Under the pieces are notes generated by a model, which saw nothing but the letters and a program-made list of their open reading frames with translations, ran no database searches and was not told where the DNA came from. The translations under genes were made by a program, and so were the position numbers. Positions 56,950 through 64,000 of a DNA stretch of 64,000 nt are shown piece by piece (within the stretch, counting starts at the first letter, position 1; the number at the start of each line of letters is the position of its first letter). Source of the DNA: Alteromonas pelagimontana (GTDB lineage: Bacteria > Pseudomonadota > Gammaproteobacteria > Enterobacterales > Alteromonadaceae); the NCBI RefSeq assembly GCF_002499975.2, contig NZ_CP052766.1, positions 1,302,001 to 1,366,000 on the forward strand, written 5' to 3'.

Positions 56950-57897
56950 TTGCACTTTAAGATACCGCTACTAATCGGAATACTATTTTTTTCCACGGCG
57001 CCGTCTGCTGCGCAGTTGGCGTTTGAACGTAGTTCCACCGCGCAGGGTCCGGAGTATAGCTATCGGTGGCGTGATGCTGCTGGCGAGGAAAGGTCTGTAT
57101 CCTTTACTCTGGATGGTGAAATACTGGACAAAGCACCAAGAGCACAAAAAAACTACCGCCCGGCACTCGCTCAGCGTTACGTGGCAGTAGAACTGACGAA
57201 AGCGGCTAAAACTGTGGACCCCAAAGACGCTCATGTGAAAATACGTCAGCAGGGGGATTCGGTAGAAGTCAGTGTGCGATCACGACACCAAGAAAAACTT
57301 CAACACATCCAGCAACAATTTGCCCAGGCCCGGGAACAGGCATTTTCAGATTATCTGGAAAAGCATTACTACACCCGCTATATCACGCCGCTTAATCAAC
57401 AAGCAGTTAAGCCTGATCATATCCGTTATATCAATGAATACACTCAGGCGCTCATTCCGCTTTCACAGGCCCTTTACGAGCAAGTGGTGGAGCAGTCTGA
57501 TGCCCGTGAATATTTTAATCTTTTACTGGGATGGGTGCAGAGTATCCCGTACAACGCATTGGACGATCGAGCAGACAGTAACGGCTCTGGTTTCGCGCCT
57601 CCGGCCACCTTGTTAGCGCAGAATCAGGGAGACTGTGACAGCAAATCGGTAATGACAGCGGCCATTGCAAAAGCATTTTTACCTTCAACCCCAATGATTT
57701 TAGTGTTGCTAAAAGATCATGCTTTGTTGGGAATAGGACTGAATTCCAAAAGCGGGGAGCAAACCATTAAGGTCGATGGTACAAGCTTTGTGCTGATAGA
57801 GCCCACAGGGCCTGCTTTATTTCGCTTCGGCGAGGTCGCTACTTCGACACTTCAGGAGCTGGCGTCGGGACGCTACACTATCGAAAAAATTCAGTGA
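56950..57897 (+). CDS. Transglutaminase-like hypothetical exported protein
   Basis: A protein of about 315 residues with no ATG at its start. A TTG at 56950 has AGG six bases before it and is followed by a signal peptide (HFKIPLLIGILFFSTAPSAA); another TTG at 56932 is the alternative. The C-terminal third has Cys in QGDCDSKSV, His in LLKDHALLG and an acidic residue in VLIEPTGPA, in the order of a transglutaminase-like Cys-His-Asp/Glu site. The N-terminal part is charged and helical. The family is not one I can name. It may be a periplasmic cysteine hydrolase or a structural relative. Confidence 0.65.
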   Translation: MHFKIPLLIGILFFSTAPSAAQLAFERSSTAQGPEYSYRWRDAAGEERSVSFTLDGEILDKAPRAQKNYRPALAQRYVAVELTKAAKTVDPKDAHVKIRQQGDSVEVSVRSRHQEKLQHIQQQFAQAREQAFSDYLEKHYYTRYITPLNQQAVKPDHIRYINEYTQALIPLSQALYEQVVEQSDAREYFNLLLGWVQSIPYNALDDRADSNGSGFAPPATLLAQNQGDCDSKSVMTAAIAKAFLPSTPMILVLLKDHALLGIGLNSKSGEQTIKVDGTSFVLIEPTGPALFRFGEVATSTLQELASGRYTIEKIQ

Positions 57898-57975
57898 AGC
57901 GGATAGTAGCGCGGTACACGCCACTATCCGATGAAGTTACGGCAAGCTAAGTAATCTGAATGCAGGTTACGTAAA

Positions 57976-59373
57976 CTACAGTTGCTGCTCTGCAAACTCA
58001 GCCAGTCTTGAGCGCACCACACCGTTTAGGTTAATGGTGGCACTGCCAGAAAAGTTCTTAAATTTCTCTACCAGGTATGTTAACCCGGATGTTACCGCCG
58101 ACAGATAGTTACTGTCGATTTGAGCCAGGTTACCACTACAAATAAGTTTCGTTCCTTCTCCGCAGCGCGTGATAATTGTTTTTAACTGAGAAGCGGTGAG
58201 GTTCTGTGATTCGTCCAGAATTACAATAGCGTTTTGGATACTACGGCCACGCATGAAATTTACCGATTTAAACTGAATATTGGCTTTTTCCATGATGTAA
58301 CTCATGGAACTTTTTGCGTTCTCGTCATGCTTGTGCAGCACTTCCAGGGAATCAGTAATGGCAGCCAGCCAGGGCGCCATCTTCTCTTCTTCCGTGCCAG
58401 GTAAAAAGCCGATGGATTCAGCAATTTCCGGCGTACTGCGGGTAACGATGATCTTGTCATACATATTCTTTTCGACCACCATCTCAAGCGCTGCGGCCAA
58501 TGCCAAAAGCGTTTTACCGCTACCCGCCGGACCGGTAAGGATAACCAGATCAATATGCGGGTCAAGCAACGAATGTAACGCCATTGCCTGCCCGATATTT
58601 TTTGGCGATATTCCCCACGCATGACGTCCCATTAATCGCTCATAGCCTAAATCCAGCACATCGATGGTATCAGACGTGATGGATTCCACCAGACCGGCAA
58701 ATTGTTGGCTGCTATCCAGCATGTACTCGTTGATGAAAGCTTCCGGCAGCACTGACCGAGGAATAGTGTGAATGGTATCGCGGCCTTCAGTGCGGCTTTC
58801 CACCGACTTCACCTTTTCCCAAAAGCTCCCTTCGAATTCGTGATAGCCCTTGGAAAGATACTTTATATCGCTGATAAGCTGATCGGTACGATAATCTTCA
58901 ACGTGAGCTAAACCCGCCCCTTTTGCTTTAAGGCGCATATTTAAATCTTTGGTTACCAGCACTACCTGCTGAGGGGCGTAGGTTTTTTGAAGATTCAACG
59001 CAACATTAATGATTCTATTATCATTTTCATTGCTGGTAAAAACCTGCTGCGACTCGGCCATATTCAGATCGGCAAAAATGGATAATGCGCCTGACGGTGC
59101 GTTTTCTCCCGCGCCCATGCCTTTTAACGATACACCAGCCAACATATCTTCCGGCGTAGCATCGTGAAGCAAATCTTCCATTGAACGGATAGACACCCGA
59201 GCATCCCGGGCGACATCTTTTTTGCTGTCTTTGATGTAATCCAGTTCTTCCAGAACCGTCATCGGCACAACAACATCGTGTTCTTTAAAGGAGAGAAATG
59301 CGAGAGGCTCGTGCAGCAGGATATTGGTATCAAGAACGTAGATTTTCGTGTCTGTGGATTTTTTTCTTGGCAT
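57976..59373 (-). CDS. PIN-PhoH family protein
   Basis: A 465-residue protein with an N-terminal PIN nuclease domain (YVLDTNILLHEP, TVLEELDYIKDSKKDVARDA) and a C-terminal PhoH ATPase with the Walker A motif ILTGPAGSGKTLLALAAALE and Walker B-like AIVILDESQNLT. PIN-PhoH proteins (PhoH2/YlaK type) are RNA-dependent ATPases with ribonuclease activity. The gene is monocistronic and followed upstream by a long repeat-rich gap. Confidence 0.92.
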   Translation of the reverse strand: MPRKKSTDTKIYVLDTNILLHEPLAFLSFKEHDVVVPMTVLEELDYIKDSKKDVARDARVSIRSMEDLLHDATPEDMLAGVSLKGMGAGENAPSGALSIFADLNMAESQQVFTSNENDNRIINVALNLQKTYAPQQVVLVTKDLNMRLKAKGAGLAHVEDYRTDQLISDIKYLSKGYHEFEGSFWEKVKSVESRTEGRDTIHTIPRSVLPEAFINEYMLDSSQQFAGLVESITSDTIDVLDLGYERLMGRHAWGISPKNIGQAMALHSLLDPHIDLVILTGPAGSGKTLLALAAALEMVVEKNMYDKIIVTRSTPEIAESIGFLPGTEEEKMAPWLAAITDSLEVLHKHDENAKSSMSYIMEKANIQFKSVNFMRGRSIQNAIVILDESQNLTASQLKTIITRCGEGTKLICSGNLAQIDSNYLSAVTSGLTYLVEKFKNFSGSATINLNGVVRSRLAEFAEQQL

Positions 59374-59764
59374 CCTTCGCTCCAGTAAGTAAAACCAGGC
59401 CCGCCTAACTACCGACGTGCAATCAAGAGTCTCGCGAAGGAGTAAAAAACCGTCGAACCGGACGACCCACTCCGTGTCGCGTCGACTTACAATTCCACCT
59501 TAATCCAGTTTTCGCAGTTTATCACTTATTTTTCACAATTATTTTCGAAACACCTTAATGAAAAATATCCATGCATTATCTTTTATGGGTTTTAGTCGCT
59601 TTACCCGAGGCACCCACATCTAACAGCGATTGCAGGCTTTTTATAAAAAAGCTGTTTTGCTCTTTTACTTAACCCCAACTCTGGATAAGACGTGTCGTAT
59701 AGACTTTAAACACCCTTTTAAATCAGGATCTTAGATATTGCTGTCGATTGTACTTAAGCTAAAA
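59374..59764. other. Left part of the gap between phoH and the hypothetical gene
   Basis: About 390 bases with no gene or repeat that I recognise; the phoH promoter should be near its left end. The right part of the gap (59765-60108) holds two different palindromic repeats, listed separately. Confidence 0.4.
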
Positions 59765-59897
59765 TTGGCTCGATGACGATATTTTTGTGCATAGCAAGGC
59801 GGGATTTCGTACGTCATAGCCGGCTATGATTAGAAAGCGCAACGATGCCAGACGCAAAAAGATCGTTCTTGAGCGGCGCGGCTTATCCCGAGTTGGG
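59765..59897 (+). repeat. Long imperfect palindromic repeat, copy 2
   Basis: This is the fuller partner of 31843-31970. Its centre is the perfect 14-base palindrome CATAGCCGGCTATG. The arms on both sides stay imperfectly complementary for roughly 50 bases (CTCGATGACGAT against ATCGTTCTTGAG, ATTTTTGTGC against GCGCAAAAA-type bases), so the whole element can fold into one long hairpin. Confidence 0.82.
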
Positions 59898-59926
59898 GGT
59901 ACTTATTCTTTGCTTCGGTCACATGT

Positions 59927-59956
59927 AATACTAATCCGCCTTGATGTGTGATCAGC
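59927..59956 (+). repeat. TACTAATCC-family repeat, left-arm copy
   Basis: AATACTAATCC followed by TTGATGTGTGATCAGC matches the left arm of 42868 and 18649. No clear right arm is seen. It lies 30 bases from the end of the long palindromic repeat. Confidence 0.72.
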
Positions 59957-60108
59957 GCAGAGACAGGCTAGAAGGTTCGCGCAGCAAGGTCAACGAGCTC
60001 TAAGAACTAGAACCGTTAGTTATCAACGGTAAGAATAGCCAGGGAGCAGCTCTTGAAAATACTCGCTACGCCGCATTACCATAAAATATAAGAGCCAAGG
60101 AAGTCAGT

Positions 60109-60636
60109 ATGAGTGTCGCTGGGTTTGGAGATAGCAATGCGTTGTTTAAAGTCTATATTGGTAATCGTCCGTCTTACAAAATTGAAAGCCAAACGCAGTC
60201 TATCCGTCCGCTAAAAACGCGGGAGATTTATGATATTGGACAAGCCTGTGGCAATGGCTGGCGAAAGGTGTTTAACGTTTACGCAAAACTGTTATACGCC
60301 TTAAGTTGCGGCGCCATTAACGGCCACTCTTATCAAAGTTGGCAGCAGTACAGAGATAACGCTCTCCTGCAAGAATCCAGCGCTACCGCTTTGTTATTTA
60401 GTGCGCCAGATTTCACCCATGCCAATGCATTGCACATGATAATGGGCCGCACCTACGCCAACACTCTTTCGCTGCCGCCTTCATTAGTTTGGTTAAATAA
60501 AGAGTTTGCAATAGACAAAATTAATCGGCTTATTGTCTGTCCATATTTTGATTATCGGCAGCTATCAAATCACAAAATTATTTTTCTGGTAGATTTAATC
60601 AAGCAGGAATTTGGTGCGTGTTTACTTGAACCCTAG
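60109..60636 (+). CDS. Hypothetical protein, 175 residues
   Basis: A soluble-looking protein with an AAGGAAG ribosome site. It begins MSVAGFGDSNALFKVYIGN and ends with FLVDLIKQEFGACLLEP. Segments such as SLPPSLVWLNKEFAIDK and VCPYFDYRQLSNHK suggest a compact alpha/beta fold with a C-terminal CPYFDYRQ motif, but I do not recognise the family. It has no signal peptide or membrane helix. An IS66-type element is inserted about 100 bases after its stop codon. Confidence 0.75.
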   Translation: MSVAGFGDSNALFKVYIGNRPSYKIESQTQSIRPLKTREIYDIGQACGNGWRKVFNVYAKLLYALSCGAINGHSYQSWQQYRDNALLQESSATALLFSAPDFTHANALHMIMGRTYANTLSLPPSLVWLNKEFAIDKINRLIVCPYFDYRQLSNHKIIFLVDLIKQEFGACLLEP

Positions 60637-60742
60637 TTTTTATCTCAGCTTCAGTTCTAGAAACTTCTGGGCGAACCCAGCACAATAGCTCCAGGATTGT
60701 ATAAAAATTTAAATCTAACTCTCGTCAATTAGCAGAACAAAT

Positions 60743-62264
60743 GTAACCGTTCACCAAGGCCTTATTGACAGGGAGTTTTCATGTCAGCGAGAAGTGGATA
60801 GGGCTGCTTTTGCAGCACCGCATTGAGAATGGACCGAATCCATTGCAGTGGGTTTAAGGATTGTTTGCGGCAGGTTTCAACGATGCTCAGAATGCGTTGA
60901 CGGAACTGCTCGCCTCGATGCGACCACACACCATAGCTGCCTTTTCGCCACAGTACATAGCTTCGCAAGGAGCGCTCGGCTTCATTATTGGTAAGAGGAA
61001 TTCGGTGGTCGTTAACGAATGCCCAGCACATCACATCGTGTTTCAATAGCAATGCGCAACGGTTTCGATAGCGCCGGGTGGTGCATAATCGCTGTGCCTC
61101 GTGCAGTGCTTGTTGCCAATGCTCTTGTAGTGTGATGATGCGTCTCAGATAGCTTGATTCACTTAGACATTGTTTATCAAACCGGTGGCGTAACCGAAAT
61201 AGCAGATGGATAAGACGCACCAGCTTAGCGCCACATAATTTATTCGTTCCCCAGCTATCCGCTAGTGCCTGCATGTTCCGCAGAATGTGTGCCCAGCAGA
61301 GTTGGCGATGGCTGTCATCAATATAGTGATAACCCGCATATTGGTCGGTGACCACCATATTGGTGGGTGACTCGCCAAGTAGCTTTTTGGCGGCCCAGTT
61401 TCCACGGGAGTAATGTGTCATGAAGCATGAGTAATCCTGAGTACATACCTGCCACATCCAGCGACGCTCACGTCCCCGCTGATGCCGCGTTTCATCACAA
61501 TGTACAATATCACTGGCTAGAGTACGATTTTTAACGTCCTCATAAGCCGGCGTCAGCACACTGCTTACCGTGCCCTGGGCCTGGGATATCGCACCACGGC
61601 TGAAGTGCAGACCAAAATTCTGAATCAGTTGTTGTTGGATTTTACTGATACTTTGATGAAACTGTCCGGCCTGAACAACAACATAGGCCAGCAGGTTATT
61701 GCCCATTTGACCTGAATTTACCGTTTCCGGTAACGGTGCCTTCACTGTCTTGCTGCATCGATAACAACATCCCTGATAAAGCTGATGCTCGACAACCGAA
61801 TATGCTTGCTGCGGGATCTCAAACACCTGATGACGACGGTAGGGCCTTTTACTCATGACCACATGGCCCCCGCACGGACACTGTTCATCAGGATAATACA
61901 CCCGTGATTCGTCGACACTGTCACTCATCACACGCTTGCTGCCTTTATGCCCAGTCTGCGCCCCACGAGATTTGCCTGTTGATTTACGCGTAGGAGTGGA
62001 GGTACCCGGTCCATTGGATGATGGCGGACGCGAAGAATTACGGCTGTTCTGATTAAGCCGGTCTTCTAAATCATTGAGCCTGTCCCACAGTACTTGAATG
62101 ATCGCATTGGCATCATCCAGGTTCGTAGCAGTAGGCGGCTTGGGCTGTTGTTTTTTACGTGGCATAGCACCACTTTGACACGCTGGCGCGATCGGTCAAT
62201 AGGATCCCCTGGATCATGAAAAATAAATACTCTTGCTGTCAATGGGGCCGTGGTGAACGGTTAC
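60743..62264 (-). mobile_element. Complete IS66-family insertion sequence
   Basis: A 1522-base element with terminal inverted repeats starting GTAACCGTTCACCA at both ends. The repeats match at 26 of 29 positions (60743-60771 and 62236-62264). The eight bases GAACAAAT are duplicated on both sides (60735-60742 and 62265-62272), the duplication length typical of IS66. Only the transposase is encoded; the small tnpA and tnpB genes of many IS66 elements are absent. The insertion lies between genes. Confidence 0.95.
60762..62165 (-). CDS. tnpC: IS66-family transposase
   Basis: A 467-residue transposase. The N-terminus has a coiled helix and the serine/proline linker LNQNSRNSSRPPSSNGP, followed by a zinc-finger-like region with paired cysteines (CPCGGH, then CCYRC). 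The catalytic region has CDETRHQRGRERRWMW, VTDQYAGYH and NNEAERSLR, which give the D, D and E residues. The frame is intact. It fills nearly the whole element between the two inverted repeats, so the copy could still be active. Confidence 0.95.
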   Translation of the reverse strand: MPRKKQQPKPPTATNLDDANAIIQVLWDRLNDLEDRLNQNSRNSSRPPSSNGPGTSTPTRKSTGKSRGAQTGHKGSKRVMSDSVDESRVYYPDEQCPCGGHVVMSKRPYRRHQVFEIPQQAYSVVEHQLYQGCCYRCSKTVKAPLPETVNSGQMGNNLLAYVVVQAGQFHQSISKIQQQLIQNFGLHFSRGAISQAQGTVSSVLTPAYEDVKNRTLASDIVHCDETRHQRGRERRWMWQVCTQDYSCFMTHYSRGNWAAKKLLGESPTNMVVTDQYAGYHYIDDSHRQLCWAHILRNMQALADSWGTNKLCGAKLVRLIHLLFRLRHRFDKQCLSESSYLRRIITLQEHWQQALHEAQRLCTTRRYRNRCALLLKHDVMCWAFVNDHRIPLTNNEAERSLRSYVLWRKGSYGVWSHRGEQFRQRILSIVETCRKQSLNPLQWIRSILNAVLQKQPYPLLADMKTPCQ

Positions 62265-62351
62265 GAACAAATGACTACCTGCCAGCATCAAACTTTAAGA
62301 TAAAACATATCTAATATATTCCGGTTGCAAAAATGCCAGCGCCGCCAGGCG

Positions 62352-62389
62352 GTTACTCTTAAGCCACTATACCCGCCGTAAAGAGTAAC
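62352..62389. terminator. Hairpin downstream of the PAS chemotaxis transducer gene
   Basis: GTTACTCTT (62352-62360) and AAGAGTAAC (62381-62389) form a nine-pair stem with a 20-base loop. It lies between the element and the convergent transducer gene and has no strong T run. It may be a weak terminator. Confidence 0.4.
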
Positions 62390-62510
62390 TAAGATACTGA
62401 ATCGAAGCCGTTTATGAGCAGGATCATATCCGTGACTGCAGCTTACCTTTAGTAGATAGCCGAGTGACAATTATTTTCAATCGATCAGGTGTTATATACC
62501 AGTTCAGTTG

Positions 62511-63824
62511 CTACCGCAATTCGTTCGCAAAGCGCCCTACAGCGTCTACCACCTGTCTAGCGCCTTCCTGAATCTCCAAAATCACGGCACCGGCTTGGTT
62601 CGAAAGCTCCAATCCTTGCTCAGCTTTCTCGCGAGTGCTAAACATCTGATGCATAACTTCATCTGAAAGTAGCTGATTCTTCTCGACCACTCTTACAATC
62701 TCTTCAGTGGCAGTGCTGGTGCGTCCTGCTAATTGGCGCACTTCATCGGCAACTACGGCAAACCCGCGCCCTTGCTCGCCTGCTCTTGCTGCTTCAATAG
62801 CCGCGTTTAGTGCCAACAGGTTTGTTTGCTCCGCAATGCCTCCAATGGTTTGTACGATGGAATTTATCTGGAGAGACTGCTTGCCCAGAGCTTCGATACT
62901 GTCAGTCGCTGCCTGCATTTGTGCGGCTATCTGCTGCATGGTTTCAACAGTTTGTTTTACAACAGTGGTGCCTTTCTTGGCACTTTCATCCGTTTGCTGA
63001 GAAACATCATAAGCCACGCCAGCGCCCTCCCTTACCTGGGTTTCCCGTGCCACCTGTTCAGTAACCACGCTGGCAAATTTTACTACTTTATAGAGTTTGC
63101 CTTCAGCGTCATACACCGGATTATAGGTGGCTTCCAGCCATACTTCGTTGCCACGACTATCAAGCCTTTTAAAGCGGTTCGCTACGTACTCGCCCTTATT
63201 GAGCCTTTTCCAGAACGCTGCGTATTCAGGCGAGGCCGCGTCGTCAGACGTGCAGAACTTGCGGTGGTGCTGGCCGATGATTTGCTCAAGCCGGTAGCCC
63301 ATGGCCCGCTGAAACTGCTCGTTTGCAGTGATAACAGTGCCGTCGAGATTAAACTGAATAACCGCCGTAGAGCGGATCAGCGCATCAATAAAAGACTCGC
63401 TCTCTTTTGTCTTTTCTACTGCTTTGGTAATGTCACGCGCATAGCCTTGTACGTATGACATTTTGCCGTTCGTGTCAGGTATCGGAAGCCACTGTACGTT
63501 CAGCCAAACCAGGGTGCCATCGGCATGAAGATAGCGATAGTCATCACTAACTGGCGCAAACTCTGCGACAGCCTTATTAAAGGCGCGGAAACAAGGCAAT
63601 TTAGTCACGTAGGCAGGAACGATCTCCGACAAAGGCCGCCCCTGTAGCTGCTCGGAACGATAACCCAAGGCATCTGCGAATTTCTGGTTTACCGCAGATA
63701 TGCATAAGTCGGCATCCAATCTTATAGATAGCATACCGCGATTCATTTGGTCCGCTAGTTGCCGCAGCATCGCCAGTTCCACACGTTGCTCTTCAATTTC
63801 TTTTTTGAGGCGGCTATTAAACAT
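62511..63824 (-). CDS. Soluble PAS-PAS methyl-accepting chemotaxis protein, BdlA-like
   Basis: A 437-residue transducer without membrane helices. Two PAS domains (about 20-135 and 145-255) contain [20 protein letters not shown] and [14 protein letters not shown]. The signalling domain follows, with the hairpin tip [20 protein letters not shown] and [17 protein letters not shown]. The order and length match BdlA, which controls biofilm dispersal in Pseudomonas aeruginosa, and Aer-like sensors. PAS cofactors (heme or flavin) cannot be told. The C-terminal methylation helix is short. It is the only chemotaxis gene at this site. Confidence 0.92.
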   Translation of the reverse strand: MFNSRLKKEIEEQRVELAMLRQLADQMNRGMLSIRLDADLCISAVNQKFADALGYRSEQLQGRPLSEIVPAYVTKLPCFRAFNKAVAEFAPVSDDYRYLHADGTLVWLNVQWLPIPDTNGKMSYVQGYARDITKAVEKTKESESFIDALIRSTAVIQFNLDGTVITANEQFQRAMGYRLEQIIGQHHRKFCTSDDAASPEYAAFWKRLNKGEYVANRFKRLDSRGNEVWLEATYNPVYDAEGKLYKVVKFASVVTEQVARETQVREGAGVAYDVSQQTDESAKKGTTVVKQTVETMQQIAAQMQAATDSIEALGKQSLQINSIVQTIGGIAEQTNLLALNAAIEAARAGEQGRGFAVVADEVRQLAGRTSTATEEIVRVVEKNQLLSDEVMHQMFSTREKAEQGLELSNQAGAVILEIQEGARQVVDAVGRFANELR

Positions 63825-64000
63825 TTTAGTAATCCAACAGAAGATAGTAGGAAGTTATCGACCAGACAAACCAGATCTTGAACTGGTGAAGGCTAAATTT
63901 AGCCTTGGTTGTAGTACCAGGTTATTTAAGGCTAACGCTCCCCTATGAGTTCATCATCTTTCAGAAGGAAAACTGCTGTTCGAAATACACTTATAGCTGT

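Noticed and set aside
62826..63458. A 210-codon open frame on the plus strand
   Set aside because: It lies wholly inside the well-supported chemotaxis transducer gene on the other strand and shows no motif.

Overview
The window looks like a chromosomal stretch from a marine gammaproteobacterium, most likely of the Alteromonadaceae. That assignment is inference, based on gene content (nudF-yqiB-cpdA-yqiA-parE beside a divergent tolC, epmA-efp-epmB, a PrsT-type TPR lipoprotein, several TonB-dependent receptors, many PAS/GGDEF/MCP sensors) and moderate base composition. I saw no rRNA, tRNA, CRISPR array or prophage.

Region by region: 1-2.5 kb holds the start of a GH13 glucan enzyme (it runs off the left edge), a small channel-like membrane protein and a host-attachment-family protein. 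2.8-7.2 kb is a nitrite/nitrate control unit: a PP2C phosphatase-kinase fusion and the transporter nirC on the minus strand, and divergently the ANTAR antiterminator nasR. Between them an NtrC-like dyad, a sigma-54 promoter, hairpins and an intrinsic terminator can be read directly. 7.5-12.2 kb carries two lipoproteins (DUF4350-like, CreA) and a MerR-family metal sensor divergent from a TonB-dependent receptor, with a 19-bp-spacer MerR-type promoter. 12.3-14.1 kb is decaying DNA: HxlR-like and short-chain-dehydrogenase remnants and a broken serine beta-lactamase-type gene. 14.5-17.3 kb is an rsbQ hydrolase next to a PAS hybrid histidine kinase.

17.3-28 kb contains a nucleotidyltransferase, a PAP2 phosphatase, a marR-emrA-emrB efflux operon, two more transporters, bolA-alkB, rlmG, a cyclophilin and a GNAT acetyltransferase. 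28.2-30.7 kb is a His/Glu-rich TonB receptor preceded by two Zur-like boxes, so probably zinc uptake. 30.8-33.7 kb is the EF-P modification cluster. 34-36.4 kb holds hypothetical genes and a HAD hydrolase. 36.6-42.7 kb is a two-gene signalling unit: a bacteriophytochrome photosensory core without an output domain, and a 1509-residue CheB-CheR-PAS-GGDEF-EAL fusion. 43-49 kb is parE, yqiA, cpdA, yqiB, nudF and tolC. 49.4-57.9 kb has a 53-residue small ORF, a voltage-gated cation channel, PrsT, deaD, cysG and a transglutaminase-like protein. 58-64 kb has PhoH, dispersed repeats, a hypothetical gene, a complete IS66-type element with an 8-bp target duplication, and a BdlA-like PAS-PAS chemotaxis transducer.

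Two families of palindromic intergenic repeats and one further dispersed repeat are scattered through the window. The most interesting units are the phytochrome/c-di-GMP pair, the RsbQ/hybrid-kinase pair and the fully readable nitrogen-control leader. All product names come from reading translated sequence and motifs; no database search was made.
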